Below are positions 13,106 to 23,317 of a stretch of DNA of 64,000 nucleotides, in pieces. Location of the stretch: contig OY856411.1 of the NCBI GenBank assembly GCA_963693085.1, positions 1,349,534,050 to 1,349,598,049 of the forward strand, written 5' to 3'. The notes under the pieces are model-generated. The model worked only from the letters and a program-made list of their open reading frames with translations, did no database searches and was not told the origin of the DNA. Every line of letters begins with the position of its first letter. Within the stretch, counting starts at the first letter, position 1. The position numbers and the translations under genes are program-made. This DNA comes from Alisma plantago-aquatica (lineage: Eukaryota > Streptophyta > Magnoliopsida > Alismatales > Alismataceae).

Positions 13106-13118
13106 CTATAAATAGGAC
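13106..13118 (+). promoter_or_regulatory. TATA box of S1 5' LTR
   Basis: CTATAAATAGGAC. The same 13 bases occur at the equivalent place in the 3' LTR (about 17,794), in S2 on the minus strand (22,583-22,595) and in S3 (60,480-60,492). Confidence 0.75.
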
Positions 13119-13469
13119 ATGCCTTAGGACACCTAAATACACCCAAGCTACACATGTGCTACACTTGAGATTGAATACTCATTGGCAATCTGTTTTGAGC
13201 AATAGAGCAATTCCTACATTGGCTATTCATTCCCATTGCTCCAACTTCGTGTCCTATAGGCTAGTATCTCCTATCCACAACACTTACACTTCTACATACA
13301 TTGGTTAGGAGATCAAAACGCTTGATATAGGAAATCAAGCCTTGAGCTACAAGTGGTATTGTAATTTCTGTTTTCTTTCTTGTTCCTTTGTATCTTTTGT
13401 ATTCTCCTTGCTACTCCTAGGGTTGGAGGCTGCGGATTGGAGAAGGTTCTTCTCGGAGGAGAAGGTGGA

Positions 13470-13640
13470 CTTCAAGATACTTCAAGAAGGTTATCGCAAC
13501 GGGAAGCTACTTCAAGAAGGTTATTGCAACGGGAAGCTACTTCAGGAGGAAGGCTGCTTCAAGGTTGGTGCAATTACTTCTAGGTGAAGGCTGCTTCAAG
13601 GTTGGTGCGATTACTTCGAGGTGAAGGATGCTTGAAGGGT
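13470..13640 (+). repeat. U5 tandem repeats in S1 5' LTR
   Basis: A 30-bp unit containing GCAACGGGAAGCTACTTCAA occurs about twice, followed by two units built on GGCTGCTTCAAGGTTGGTGC. It is repeated at about 18,158-18,328 in the 3' LTR. It lies in the transcribed leader. Confidence 0.7.
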
Positions 13641-13878
13641 TTAGGGAGAGAATTGTAATTTTATGTAAAGTCCTTGTGAGGTAATAAAATTAAATTCTTT
13701 CCAAATCCCGGTTGGGTAAGCAACCGGGTAGTGGACTGACTGCCTTAGTATTTGCTAAGGTAGGAACCACTCTAAATCCTTGTCCCCTTGTCCAATATTT
13801 GTGTGATTGGTTGTTTGAGTTAAATAATTGTTTAAAATTGTTTAAAACTCTATTCACACCCCTCTAGTGTTTTTCAAT

Positions 13879-13890
13879 TGGTATCAGAGC
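13879..13890 (+). promoter_or_regulatory. S1 primer-binding site
   Basis: TGGTATCAGAGC, complementary to initiator tRNA-Met, two bases after the LTR end; 33 bp before the gag start codon. Confidence 0.95.
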
Positions 13891-13923
13891 AGGCTTCAAG
13901 GAACCCTAACCAGGTCTTGAAGA

Positions 13924-14898
13924 ATGGAGGGTGATGGTGATTACAATCGCAACAAAAGGTGCAGCTTGAACAAATCTACAATATGTTGCAATTGGTGCTT
14001 AGGAACAAGCCACACAACAACTAGCTGCCCATGGAGATCAAAGAAGGAAGATGAACACAAGGATTGTCTTATTGCTACAACTAGTGAAGAAGAAGAAGAA
14101 GAGGTAAGTCTTTTTGATTTATCTAAAGAAGAACTAGTTGCTAGTCTTGAAGAGACACATAATAAATATGTTGAGTGCAAGAAGAAACTAAAGAAATCCA
14201 ATAAAGAAAATGATGAATTAAATGCTAGACTTCTTGCTCTCACATCTGAAAATGAAGATTTATATGCTAAATTAAATGATCTTGGTTTTGAAAAAGATAG
14301 CATTATTTCTGAAAATCATACTTTGAAATCATCTCTAAGTAGTAGTAATGTGAAGATTTTTACTCTAGAAACAAATTATGATCTTCTATCTCAAGAAAAG
14401 GTTGGATTACTTGCAAAATTAAATGATCTTCAAAAACAACCTGTCTTGTGTACACATCTAGATTATGATAATATAGTGAAAGAAAGGAATTCTTTATCAT
14501 CTAATCTAGATCAAGCAAAACTAGATATTAAGAAAAGAATGGATGAGATTGCTAAGTTGCACCAAGAAGTTAGTAGGTTAAGCAACAATGGAATCCTTGA
14601 TAAAATATTGGATGATTCCTATCATCAAATTGGGAGAAGAGGACTAGGTTACAAGCCTAAGGGGAAATCTTATCAACAACTTAGTTGGAGAAAGACACAA
14701 GCACATCAATCACTATATGTACCTAAAGGAACCAATACATTTGTACCAAAGAACAACCTAGAACAAAACCATAGAAAAAGACTTGAGGTTGATTCTATAT
14801 GTTGCCATTATTGCTTACGTCTTGGACACTACTCTTTTTCATGCCCATACAAGAAAAAGGATGTTGAGTTGGTATGGGTTCCAAAACCCCCAAATTGA
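13924..14898 (+). CDS. gag: Partial Sirevirus gag with two CCHC knuckles and a coiled coil
   Basis: A 324-residue uninterrupted frame starting 33 bp after the primer site. Residues about 21-36 form a CCHC knuckle (CCNWCLGTSHTTTSCP). Residues 55-65 are a run of acids. Residues about 70-220 are a lysine/glutamate/leucine-rich coiled coil. LDKIL...GRRGLGY follows at about 225-240, and a second knuckle (CCHYCLRLGHYSFSCP) lies near 295-310, ending WVPKPPN and stop. The usual N-terminal UBN2 domain, present in S2, is missing: the start codon is joined almost directly to the first knuckle. Known role of the family: RNA binding and particle assembly. Without UBN2 self-assembly is doubtful, but the preserved frame suggests recent origin or use in trans. 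No pol follows. Confidence 0.8.
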   Translation: MEGDGDYNRNKRCSLNKSTICCNWCLGTSHTTTSCPWRSKKEDEHKDCLIATTSEEEEEEVSLFDLSKEELVASLEETHNKYVECKKKLKKSNKENDELNARLLALTSENEDLYAKLNDLGFEKDSIISENHTLKSSLSSSNVKIFTLETNYDLLSQEKVGLLAKLNDLQKQPVLCTHLDYDNIVKERNSLSSNLDQAKLDIKKRMDEIAKLHQEVSRLSNNGILDKILDDSYHQIGRRGLGYKPKGKSYQQLSWRKTQAHQSLYVPKGTNTFVPKNNLEQNHRKRLEVDSICCHYCLRLGHYSFSCPYKKKDVELVWVPKPPN

Positions 14899-17064
14899 AT
14901 TGATTAGACTAAGTTGAGATATGACCAAAGACTTTAAATTGCATATCTTTATGTATATCTCAACTTAACATAAAGAGAATGATTCAAGTAATTAAAATTT
15001 CTAACTTGAAAATATACAATCTTAAACAAACCCGCAGAGACACATCTTTGAAAATTTATCTAAATTAATGTCCTTAAAACTTAAAGATTTGAATATGATT
15101 AGTTGAGATTTGATCTAATGTTACTTTGATATTTCTATGTTTATCTCAACTAAAAATGATTTTTAAATTGCATAATTGAATTAAATATAGTCTATGTTTT
15201 TTGGAAGCAATTAACAATTCTAAAAACAGTACAGAAACCTTGTCGGTCGAGAAATCTTCGACTGAGCTGTCACTAGGTCGAGAAATCTTCGACCGAACAG
15301 GTCACTGATTTCAGTCTACAGTAAAATTGCTGACTAATTTGATTGATCAAGTGGCTATCTATTTGTTGTTAATGACTGTTTTACATGCAAAACAAGTTGA
15401 AGATCAATTTTGAAAATAAATGATATCATTTCGATTGATCCTCTAAATAAGGTAAAACTGGAAATCATGTTTAGAAATCACTATTTTCTAATAAAAGCAT
15501 CTCCTGGTCTATCTATATAGAAATCATGTGTTATGACATTTAGTTTAAATGATCACAATCACTGTATTTCATGAAATTATCACTTTATTGCTCTATCATT
15601 ACTCCATGGATATGCTTCATCATGATCATTATGTTTCATTGGTTTGTCTAAAATAATCTTTGATTCATATATACAAACCATGAATGGATATTATTCTTGA
15701 TCATTGTGATTCAGATACATTGAAAATGCCATTAGCATAAAAGCATCTTGACATAATAAACAATGATTGTGGACATAGCTTGTGATAAAATAATGATGTT
15801 GCTATGACAAGTCAAACGGTGCCTCTTAGAACAAAAATATTAATGTTTTTATCTATTTGTTTGTTCTAAGAAATCAAAATCAAAAATCTTGACTTTAAGA
15901 TATTAATCTTTCTTTAAAAATATATGTCTCTAAAGAATCTTATGATTAATATGAAAATAAGGGTATAAGAAGAAATGTGATTTAATATGTACCCATAGAA
16001 AAGCTTATGAAAACACCATTCACAATGAATGTAAAACATGCGTTCTAGAAAAATCAAGGACAAAGACTTCACTATGATGCCCATATTAAGTCTTCATAAT
16101 AGGTATATCTTAACATGCTTCAAATAGATATTTATTTAAAGCTATATGCAGAAATTATACTTCACATATGAATGTTTAAATTGGAAATCTGCAGAATTTG
16201 CCTCTTGGTTGAAATTAAAATTGACCAAGGGGCGCTATGGTCGTAGTCAAGGATGACCTAAAATAAGCTTTGACAAAATGCTTATATTGACATCATTTTA
16301 TTGTACTTAATCTTAGTATACGTTTGATAAAGGTCAAAATCAAAATTTAAAATCATTTGTGACCTTAGAAGCCTTAAATTGTAAGATTAAGGGGGAGCTC
16401 ATAAAAACAAATTTGATTATTTGATTAAGAAGCGTACAAAAATATTGTAAACATCATTTGAAGCCTATTATGACCTTAGTATTTTTAATCTTGGTTATGA
16501 AGAAATCAACAAATTTCATAAAATGATATATCTTGTTCTTAAAGGAATTCTCTAGACAAATTAGGGGTTAACATCCCGTGCATTTGGCTAGAGAATTTTT
16601 ATGTACTCTAAGATTAAAGAATTCTCATTTCATTTTTAGGGCTTAACATCCCTTGTAAAATGGATGAGAAATCAATACACAAATGCCATGAACCTAAAAG
16701 GAACTCATATCATTTCAAGGCTTAACATACATTGCAAATGAGTGAGAAATAAATTATGGCTAAATTTAACAATCATTGCTTTGCTTTAATCCCTTGTTTT
16801 CTAATTGAATATCTCTTTAAGGGGGAGCATAGCATAAAATTAAGGGGGAGAAATAAAATCTATTATATTGGATATCTTTTTGAAATGACAAAGGGGGAGA
16901 AATAATATAAAATCAAAAACATAAAATAAAAATATGAGTTTCATAATATCTCGGCCAACATCCACTTGCAAAACAAGAATGGCTACAAAAGGTAATCTTC
17001 AGGTATGAAACTCACATGATTTATATTTCCTTATTTTATATTTAGGAAATGTTTGTCATCTTCA
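14899..17064 (+). mobile_element. S1 non-coding interior after gag
   Basis: 2.2 kb without pol. It is AT-rich (around 70% by eye), with no protease, integrase, RT or RNase H motif in any frame. The notable contents are the two inverted repeats at 15,243-15,294 and the AAGGGGGAG tracts towards the end. Confidence 0.8.
15243..15294 (+). repeat. Two LTR-type inverted repeats downstream of S1 gag
   Basis: TCGGTCGA, GAAATCT, TCGACTGA at 15,243-15,265 and GGTCGA, GAAATCT, TCGACC within 15,276-15,294. Both share the stem core and the AAATCT loop of the U3 units. They lie about 345 bp after the gag stop codon. Confidence 0.85.
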
Positions 17065-17077
17065 AAAAGGGGGAGAT
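16389..17077 (+). promoter_or_regulatory. Series of five polypurine tracts, S1
   Basis: AAGGGGGAG at 16,389-16,397, 16,819-16,827, 16,842-16,850, 16,891-16,899 and 17,067-17,075. The last, within AAAAAGGGGGAGAT, touches the 3' LTR and should prime plus-strand DNA. Multiple polypurine tracts before the 3' LTR are a described Sirevirus trait. Confidence 0.85.
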
Positions 17078-18566
17078 TGTTGGCTAAATTGACATTAGCA
17101 TAATCCCTTTTGTTTTGATAATGACAAACATTTCATTCTTGTGGTTTTAACGTGCTATTTGAGTATTTCAGGAACAAGCATATAAGGTGGTGGATAACAA
17201 AGACTTGGAAGAAACAATTTGATAAAATCGCTTTATTTTCATGATTGTAATCAAATGTAAATGCTTGTACAAGTATATAATGTACAAGTAATTAGATATC
17301 ATGTAAATCAAGCGTTTAGATCTTCCCTATCCACTCACAACACTTAGATAGGCCATTCCCCAAGATAGTATCACAATTGCACATTGATACACACACTTAG
17401 TAAATGAATACATTGAGTCAGTAATATTCTCGGTCGACAAATCGTCGATCGAGAAAATATCGGTCGACAAATCTTCGACCGAGAAACTCTCGGTCAACAA
17501 AATCTTCGATCGAGAATAGACCCTACTAGCCGTTAGACCCAGTAGACAAAGTGGTTGGGAGTTGGAAATGAACGTTGTAAACACTTGCTCCAGGAGGTCC
17601 CTTGGTCGACAAATCTTCGACCGAGAAGGACTCTCGGTCGACAAATTGTCGATCGAGAAAAGTTCTGTCTGCACTTTTCAGGGTCAATTAAATAGTCGTT
17701 GCAAATGCAATTAGTGGACACATAACGACTAGTTGAGCACTAAGAACCCCCTAGAAAGTGTCTAAAATGTCCTTAAGCACTTGTAGGTCATTCCTATAAA
17801 TAGGACATGCCTTAGGACACCTAAATACACCCAAGCTACACATGTGCTACACTTGAGATTGAATACTCATTGGCAATCTGTTTTGAGCAATAGAGCAATT
17901 CCTACATTGGCTATTCATTCCCATTGCTCCAACTTCGTGTCCTATAGGCTAGTATCTCCTATCCACAACACTTACACTTCTACATACATTGGTTAGGAGA
18001 TCAAAACGCTTGATATAGGAAATCAAGCCTTGAGCTACAAGTGGTATTGTAATTTCTGTTTTCTTTCTTGTTCCTTTGTATCTTTTGTATTCTCCTTGCT
18101 ACTCCTAGGGTTGGAGGCTGCGGATTGGAGAAGGTTCTTCTCGGAGGAGAAGGTGGACTTCAAGATACTTCAAGAAGGCTATCGCAACGGGAAGCTACTT
18201 CAAGAAGGTTATTGCAACGGGAAGCTACTTCAGGAGGAAGGCTGCTTCAAGGTTGGTGCAATTGCTTCTAGGTGAAGGCTGCTTCAAGGTTGGTGCGATT
18301 ACTTCGAGGTGAAGGTTGCTTGAAGGGTTTAGGGAGAGAATTGTAATTTTATGTAAAGTCCTTGCGAGGTAATAAAATTAAATTCTTTCCAAATCCCGGT
18401 TGGGTAAGCAACCGGGTAGTGGACTGACTGCCTTAGTATTTGCTAAGGTAGGAACCACTCTAAATCCTTGTCCCCTTGTCCAATATTTTTGTGATTGGTT
18501 GTTTGAGTTAAATAATTGTTTAAAATTGTTTAAAACTCTATTCACCCCCCCCTCTAGTGTTTTTCA
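17078..18566 (+). repeat. S1 3' LTR (1,489 bp, complete)
   Basis: Starts TGTTGGCTAAATTG directly after the polypurine tract and ends CTAGTGTTTTTCA. It holds the same five inverted repeats (17,429-17,657), TATA box and U5 tandem repeats as the 5' copy. The right flank starts GGGTC; no target duplicate can be tested because the left end is missing. Confidence 0.95.
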
Positions 18567-20037
18567 GGGTCTTGTCCAAGCATAGAAAGAAAAACAAGTT
18601 AAAGCATATACTTGAACAACCCAAAATGCAAGATAAAGTGTTGTAGAAAAATAATAAATCGCAATTTTGACCCTCAAGATGAAAGAATTTGCCCAAAAAG
18701 CATCAGGGCTCATGGCAAAACGATGAGTCTTGCTTAGAAGGTCGTTTCTGCATCAAAAACACTAGTCTTACACCAAAAATTGATATTGGAGCAAAATCTA
18801 CATAAAATCCAAACAAACTCCAATTTCTACATATAATGTAGATCTATACACCCTGCATCACAAAGTTATGCAAGCAACTCAAGATAGTAGATATGCAATT
18901 TAAGGAACAAGCTTGAGCATGTATGAGACAAGATACAAGCATATATATATGAGCATAGATGCCAATTATATACAAGGCTAGAACTACATGTATATGAACT
19001 ACTTGTATATGATATCACAAGTTAAGACTACTAGTAGAATCTAGATCATAGCAAGAGATACCAAAAGATACACAAGATAGGTCAAGCTATGAGTAGATGT
19101 AGAGATATATCCAAACAAAGAGATATGCAATTTTAGAAGCATGGAAGGATATAACTCACTGACAAATATGCACCATTACCAGAAGATGATTACCACTAAG
19201 AACCTCAAGGTTGTATCAATACTAGATATACACCTAGATAGATGTAGCAAGTTAGAGTACAATAGAAGCAATTTTAGACACAACCAAGAGATCCAAAGAG
19301 ATCATCGTCAAAACCTGTAAAACAACTCAAAGCAAGTAATTGCAAGATACATATATACCAATTTAGAGCAATTAGAAAGATAGAGTTGTAAGCAAGATAG
19401 GAAATTTAGAACATGGCAATATGTGTATATAAAGGTACCAAATGAGAGTGCCAAAGAATAAGGCCATTGGTTGAGAAAATCTAGTTGAGAGAGAAATTCT
19501 CATTCAATAAGCCAAATGTATATTCTGTGCACAGTGTTATCAGTCGAGTTCTGTATATTGACAACTTGACCGATGACAGCTACTAGCAACACCCATTGGT
19601 GCCCATCGATCAAGTTTCTATCAGGACAAAATCGACAGACAGAGCTGCTATTATAAGGCACATATATTTCATAAAAACATATTTAAAGGCATGTTAAAAA
19701 TATAAGCTATATCCAAACATGTGTAAGCAAGTTAGAATGCACTATTAAAATATTAGAAATAGTTTTTGAGCAAGAGTGTGAAGAGAAACACAAAATACCA
19801 CTTTTGACTCAAAAACCATATGTATAGTGCACACTAACTTGACAAAAATAAGTTAGAAATGGTTATAAGCAGTAAAACATTTTCCTTTGTTCTTACCATT
19901 CCTTTTCCACTTGTTGTCACCCTCTACACATCTCACCTTTCTTCTTTCATGTGGATTGACAAGTCAATTTGCAATTTAATAGCTCAAATCAATCCATTTG
20001 CAAGTACCTACAAGAAGAGAGATGAAATGGCCCCCAA
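18567..20037 (-). mobile_element. S2 interior after gag, non-coding, truncated
   Basis: Lies downstream (minus strand) of the S2 gag stop. No pol motifs and no recognisable 3' LTR or purine tract before S1 begins, so the S2 3' end is missing or was displaced by S1. Inverted repeats at 19,539-19,574 (ATCAGTCGAGTT, twelve bases, AACTTGACCGAT) and a weaker one near 19,605-19,640 echo the S2 LTR motif. Confidence 0.65.
19539..19640 (-). repeat. LTR-type inverted repeats downstream of S2 gag
   Basis: The first unit (19,539-19,574) has an imperfect 12-bp stem of the same sequence as the S2 U3 units; the second (about 19,605-19,640) is degenerate. They sit 400-500 bp after the gag stop, comparable to the pair in S1. 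Confidence 0.7.
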
Positions 20038-21663
20038 TCATGTTTTTGGGTCCAGAGGGGTTAGCTTAGCAACCCAAGTCCTATTGCTCTCGAGTGCTTT
20101 CCTAAAAGGACAACAAGTAGAATAATGACCAAAATCATTGCAATAGTTGCATATACCCATAGTCTTGGAACTAGAGGATTCTCCATGGAAGATTGGAGGT
20201 CCTTTACCTTTGTTGTTCATTTGACTACCATCATACCCCAAACCATGTCTACCAATTTGTTTGGTAGTATGGTGTAGGATATCATTAAGGCTCTTCTTAC
20301 CAACTAAGAATCTTTGCAAAGAAGATCTCAAACTGTCATTATCATGCTTAAGAGAAGCAATAGTTAAAGTATGCTCTTCATTAGAACTACGCATAAGAGG
20401 TTGAGCTTCTAGAAATCTAATATTATCAAGCAAACTAGCATTTTCAAGTTTAAGAGAATCTACTTGACTAAGACAATCATTTTTTTCTTCAAGCAAGCAA
20501 GAATTAGCATGTTCAAGATCATCTAGTTCTACATGCAAATTATCAACAATTCTAACAAACTTTTTCTTTTTCCTTTTATAAGACTTAAGAGAGGCGCATG
20601 TATCATGAATAATAGCAATCAAAGATTCTTTATCTAAAGAGTTTATATTTACCTCACTTGAGTCCTTACTTATTGATGCAATAAGAGTAAAATGACATTC
20701 TCCTTCATCACTAGAGCTTGAGCTACCACTTGATGCTTCACTTGATTATTCACTTGAGCTTGAGTTGGAGGAGTCACTTGAGCTTGAGTGGCACTTATCT
20801 TCTCTTTTCTTGTGATGATGGGTCTTTATAACTTGTGGGCAATCTGTCTTGAAGTGACCCTTCTTTCCACACTTGAGGTACCGGATGGAAGAGGACTTGC
20901 CTTTGTAGAGTTTACCCTTGGAGTACATGGCATCTTCTTTAGCTTGAGAGGATGAAGAAGCTTGTCCCATGATAGCTTCAATTTGAGCCTTCATTTCAGC
21001 CTCTTCATTCTCTTTATCTCTTTCTCTTCTTGTCTTTCTACTTCCTCCCTATTGTCAAAGTGGCTTCATGTGCTTGTAGATTTCCAATGAGCTCTTCAAT
21101 AGGGACATCCTTAAGAGACCTTGCTTCTTCAATGGAAGTCACCTTGCGTTCCCATCTCTTGGGGAGAGTTCTAAGTATCTTTGAGTTAATCTCTCCTCTA
21201 GACATAGGATGACCTAGAACCGCAAGACCATTCAAAATGGTGTTGAGCCTTGAGTACATGTTGGCTACCTCTCCTCTTTTCCCATCTTGAAGTTCTCAAG
21301 CAGTCCTTTGAGCATGTAGACTTTGCTTTCCTTCACTTGATCTGTCCCCTCATAAGTGATGCATAGCTTTCTCCATACCTCATAGGTTGTTTCACATGAA
21401 GAAATCTGGTTGAACTCGGTGGGGGTCATGGAGGCATAGAGGATGTGCATGGCTCTAGAATTCAAGGTTGCTTTCTTCAAAGTAGCTTCATCCCATTCTT
21501 CAATCTTTGTCTTTGGTAGCATGTATGAGATGTTCACCATTTGCCACATCTCAAGACTTGATCCTTGGATGTAGAATTGAAGTCTTCTTCTCCATTAGAG
21601 GAAATTGCTCCCATCAAAGATTGGAAGGTTGATCAAGTATCTCCCTCCTTGATAGTCACCCAT
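20038..21663 (-). pseudogene. gag: Decayed Sirevirus gag (UBN2, two knuckles, coiled coil)
   Basis: The start codon at 21,663 lies 36 bp past the primer site (MGDYQGGRYLINLP). An in-frame TAA near 21,600 replaces a residue before WRRRLQF. The frame resumes through the UBN2 region at 21,549-21,265 (WRKLCITYEGTDQVKESKV) and, after a break, 21,259-21,038 (ILRTLPKRWERKVTSIEE). The next piece (20,994-20,746) has the first knuckle with its first Cys changed to Tyr (YLKCGKKGHFKTDCP). The last (20,622-20,038) has the coiled coil, LNDILHH...GRHGLGY and the second knuckle (CNYCNDFGHYSTCCP). Breaks between pieces are frameshifts or stops. Identity as Sirevirus gag is firm; it cannot make a full protein. 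Confidence 0.9.
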
Positions 21664-21698
21664 CTTCTCTGACTTATTAAAATATGCTTGGAGAAGCC

Positions 21699-21709
21699 CA
21701 CTCTGATAC
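21699..21709 (-). promoter_or_regulatory. S2 primer-binding site
   Basis: Within CTCTGATACCA on the plus strand (TGGTATCAGAG on the element strand), seven bases from the LTR edge at 21,717. Confidence 0.85.
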
Positions 21710-22582
21710 CAATTATTGGATCCTAGATGGGTGATTAGATGCTCTAGAGGGGGGGTGAATAGAGTTGAATGCACTTAAACAAAATTCATTAGACCTTCAA
21801 GATATATCACAAGATAAGGTTGCTAAATAGGAAATTTGAGTGCAACTAAAATATGCATAGCAAGGGAGAGAGAGATTGAACATACACCAATTGACAAGCT
21901 GTTTTAGAGTGGTTCACACTTCAAACTAGAAGTGAGTCAGTCCACTACCTAGAGAGGTCAACCTCTAGGATTTCTTAACCTTGCATCTTCATTATATTCA
22001 TTATAAGAGACACAATACATGGCCACAAAACGACTTACCTATCCAATACAAAGAGTCTTCAACCTTACCAAGGACTTACCTACTTTACAAGAGTCTTCCG
22101 CCTTCTTCCAAGGACTTACCTACTCTTGCACTAGTATTCAGCCTTCAAGGAAATACACACTCTTCTTGGATCTTCCTCCTTTGACTTCACCTTCACTTGG
22201 AGAAGCTTCCACCAAGGACTTACCTACTTGAGCAAGGAGTCTTCTGCCTTCACCAAGGGCTTACCCACTCTTCCTCTAAGTCTTTAGTCTTGATCTTCAC
22301 CAAGGGACGCCTTCCCTTGTTCTTATTCACCTCTCTTAGCTAAGAGAGAGAACCTTCATCTTCATGGTTGAAATGAGAGATAGGGATGTGGTGGAAATGA
22401 GAACCTTACAAGATATACATGTAGGACTAGCTTTCTTACAAATCTCCTACTCACTCTAATGGATGTAGCAAGTGATTAAGCCTAGAGAGAGAGAGGAGGC
22501 TGTAGGAAGCACTCAACTATAGAATAAGAACCTCACATAGAGTTTGCATTGAATGCTCAACCTTGGAATGATACCCAAGGGG

Positions 22583-22595
22583 TCCTATTTATAGC
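22583..22595 (-). promoter_or_regulatory. TATA box of S2 LTR
   Basis: Minus strand contains CTATAAATAGGAC, identical to the S1 and S3 TATA sequence. The nearest inverted repeat starts 136 bp upstream. Confidence 0.7.
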
Positions 22596-22730
22596 TGGGG
22601 ATGCCTCTTAGCCTTTGAGAACACTTGAGAACGAAAACTTGTCATTTTGTGGCTTGAAACGGATATATTTTCACTTGTTGCAACTCCACAACGGCTAGAA
22701 GCACTTTTCTGCACTTTTTTGTATAGTGCA

Positions 22731-22959
22731 ATCGGTCGAGTTTCTATAAGGGTAACTCGGCTGATAGAGTAAAAGACAAAGCCGATATTCAGACCATCGG
22801 TCGAGTTTGTCTTGGGGAAACTCGACTGACCAATGAAAATGGAATTGGTCAGGTAGTCCATCGGTCGAGTTTTGTGAAGTGTAAACTCGACCGATCAAAA
22901 GTCATTTTCAAGATCCAATCAGGATCGGTCGAGTTTGCAACTCACAGAACTCGACCGAT
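22731..22959 (-). repeat. Array of four 36-bp inverted repeats at 64-bp period, S2 LTR
   Basis: Units start at 22,731, 22,796, 22,860 and 22,924 (steps 65, 64, 64). The third is ATCGGTCGAGTTT, ten bases, AAACTCGACCGAT: a perfect 13-bp stem. The fourth has 12 bp; the first two have a few mismatches. The stem core CGGTCGA/TCGACCG is shared with S1, while outer stem and loop differ. Confidence 0.9.
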
Positions 22960-23317
22960 GAACAACCTGATGTGAATTTTGGAAAATGGCTTTTGAGTGC
23001 TTAAACATTCGGTCTAAGTGATCCTGATTTTTTCCAAGCTTAATTACAAGTCATACAATCATTACAAGTGATTTACAACATGATTCTAATGGATTTACAT
23101 CATATTACAAACTTTGCACTTGTATTGACTTTGACTTGTCTTTTCTCCAATTTGATATGCGCAAGTTAGGGCATTTGGAGTGTGTCTATACCTAATATGA
23201 AATCACTCAAGTAGAGACATTAGACACCAATATTTGGAATGGTTAGTCATCATCAAAACATGGGTTTAGTCAATTTAGACATGAGTCGACATTGACCTAA
23301 TTGACTTTGAGTCAACA

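Larger units (their letters stand above)
12577..13876 (+). repeat. S1 5' LTR, lacking its first 187 bp
   Basis: Aligns with 17,265-18,566. The missing part corresponds to 17,078-17,264. It ends CTAGTGTTTTTCA directly before the primer site. The frames at 13,342-13,587 lie in the U5 part and are not a gene. Confidence 0.9.
12577..18566 (+). mobile_element. Sirevirus-type Copia derivative 'S1', gag-only, 5' LTR truncated
   Basis: Order: 5' LTR remnant 12,577-13,876, primer site 13,879-13,890, partial gag 13,924-14,898, 2.2 kb of non-coding interior with five polypurine-like tracts, 3' LTR 17,078-18,566. Lineage evidence: the gag coiled coil with an LDKIL...GRRGLGY motif and a final CCHC knuckle, LTR start TGTTGGCTAAATTG followed by GTTTTGATAATGACAAACA, repeated AAGGGGGAG tracts and palindromic repeats in U3. 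No pol, so it would need enzymes from an autonomous relative. The LTRs differ at about a dozen positions over 1.3 kb by eye, so insertion was recent. Confidence 0.9.
18567..23317 (-). mobile_element. Sirevirus-type Copia derivative 'S2', 3' truncated
   Basis: On the minus strand: 5' LTR 23,317-21,717, primer site 21,709-21,699, gag remnant 21,663-20,038, non-coding interior to 18,567. The LTR starts (minus) TGTTGACTCAAAGTC, then GTTTTGATGATGACTAACC. Inserted into the edge of the decayed Copia LTR at 23,318. No pol. Its left end abuts S1. Confidence 0.85.
21717..23317 (-). repeat. S2 5' LTR (1,601 bp)
   Basis: Plus-strand edges TGGATCC (21,717) and GTCAACA (23,317), i.e. TG...CA on the minus strand. 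The U5 part (22,058-22,300) contains repeats of CAAGGACTTACCTACT with GAGTCTTC between them. TATA at 22,583-22,595 and a four-unit inverted-repeat array at 22,731-22,959. Short frames at 22,589-22,898 are built from that array and are not genes. Confidence 0.9.

Noticed and set aside
13342..13587. Possible small secreted protein with a hydrophobic start (also 18,030-18,275)
   Set aside because: Lies in LTR U5 and consists partly of the tandem repeat; present in both LTRs with no sign of coding constraint.
12577..13876. Simple 5' deletion of S1 as the sole explanation of its missing 187 bp
   Set aside because: Possible, but the tandem-duplication model explains the same joint and the repeat period together; kept as the alternative to be tested.
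13879..13890. tRNA-like sequence at TGGTATCAGAGC sites
   Set aside because: Only the 12-base primer complement is present; no tRNA fold around it.
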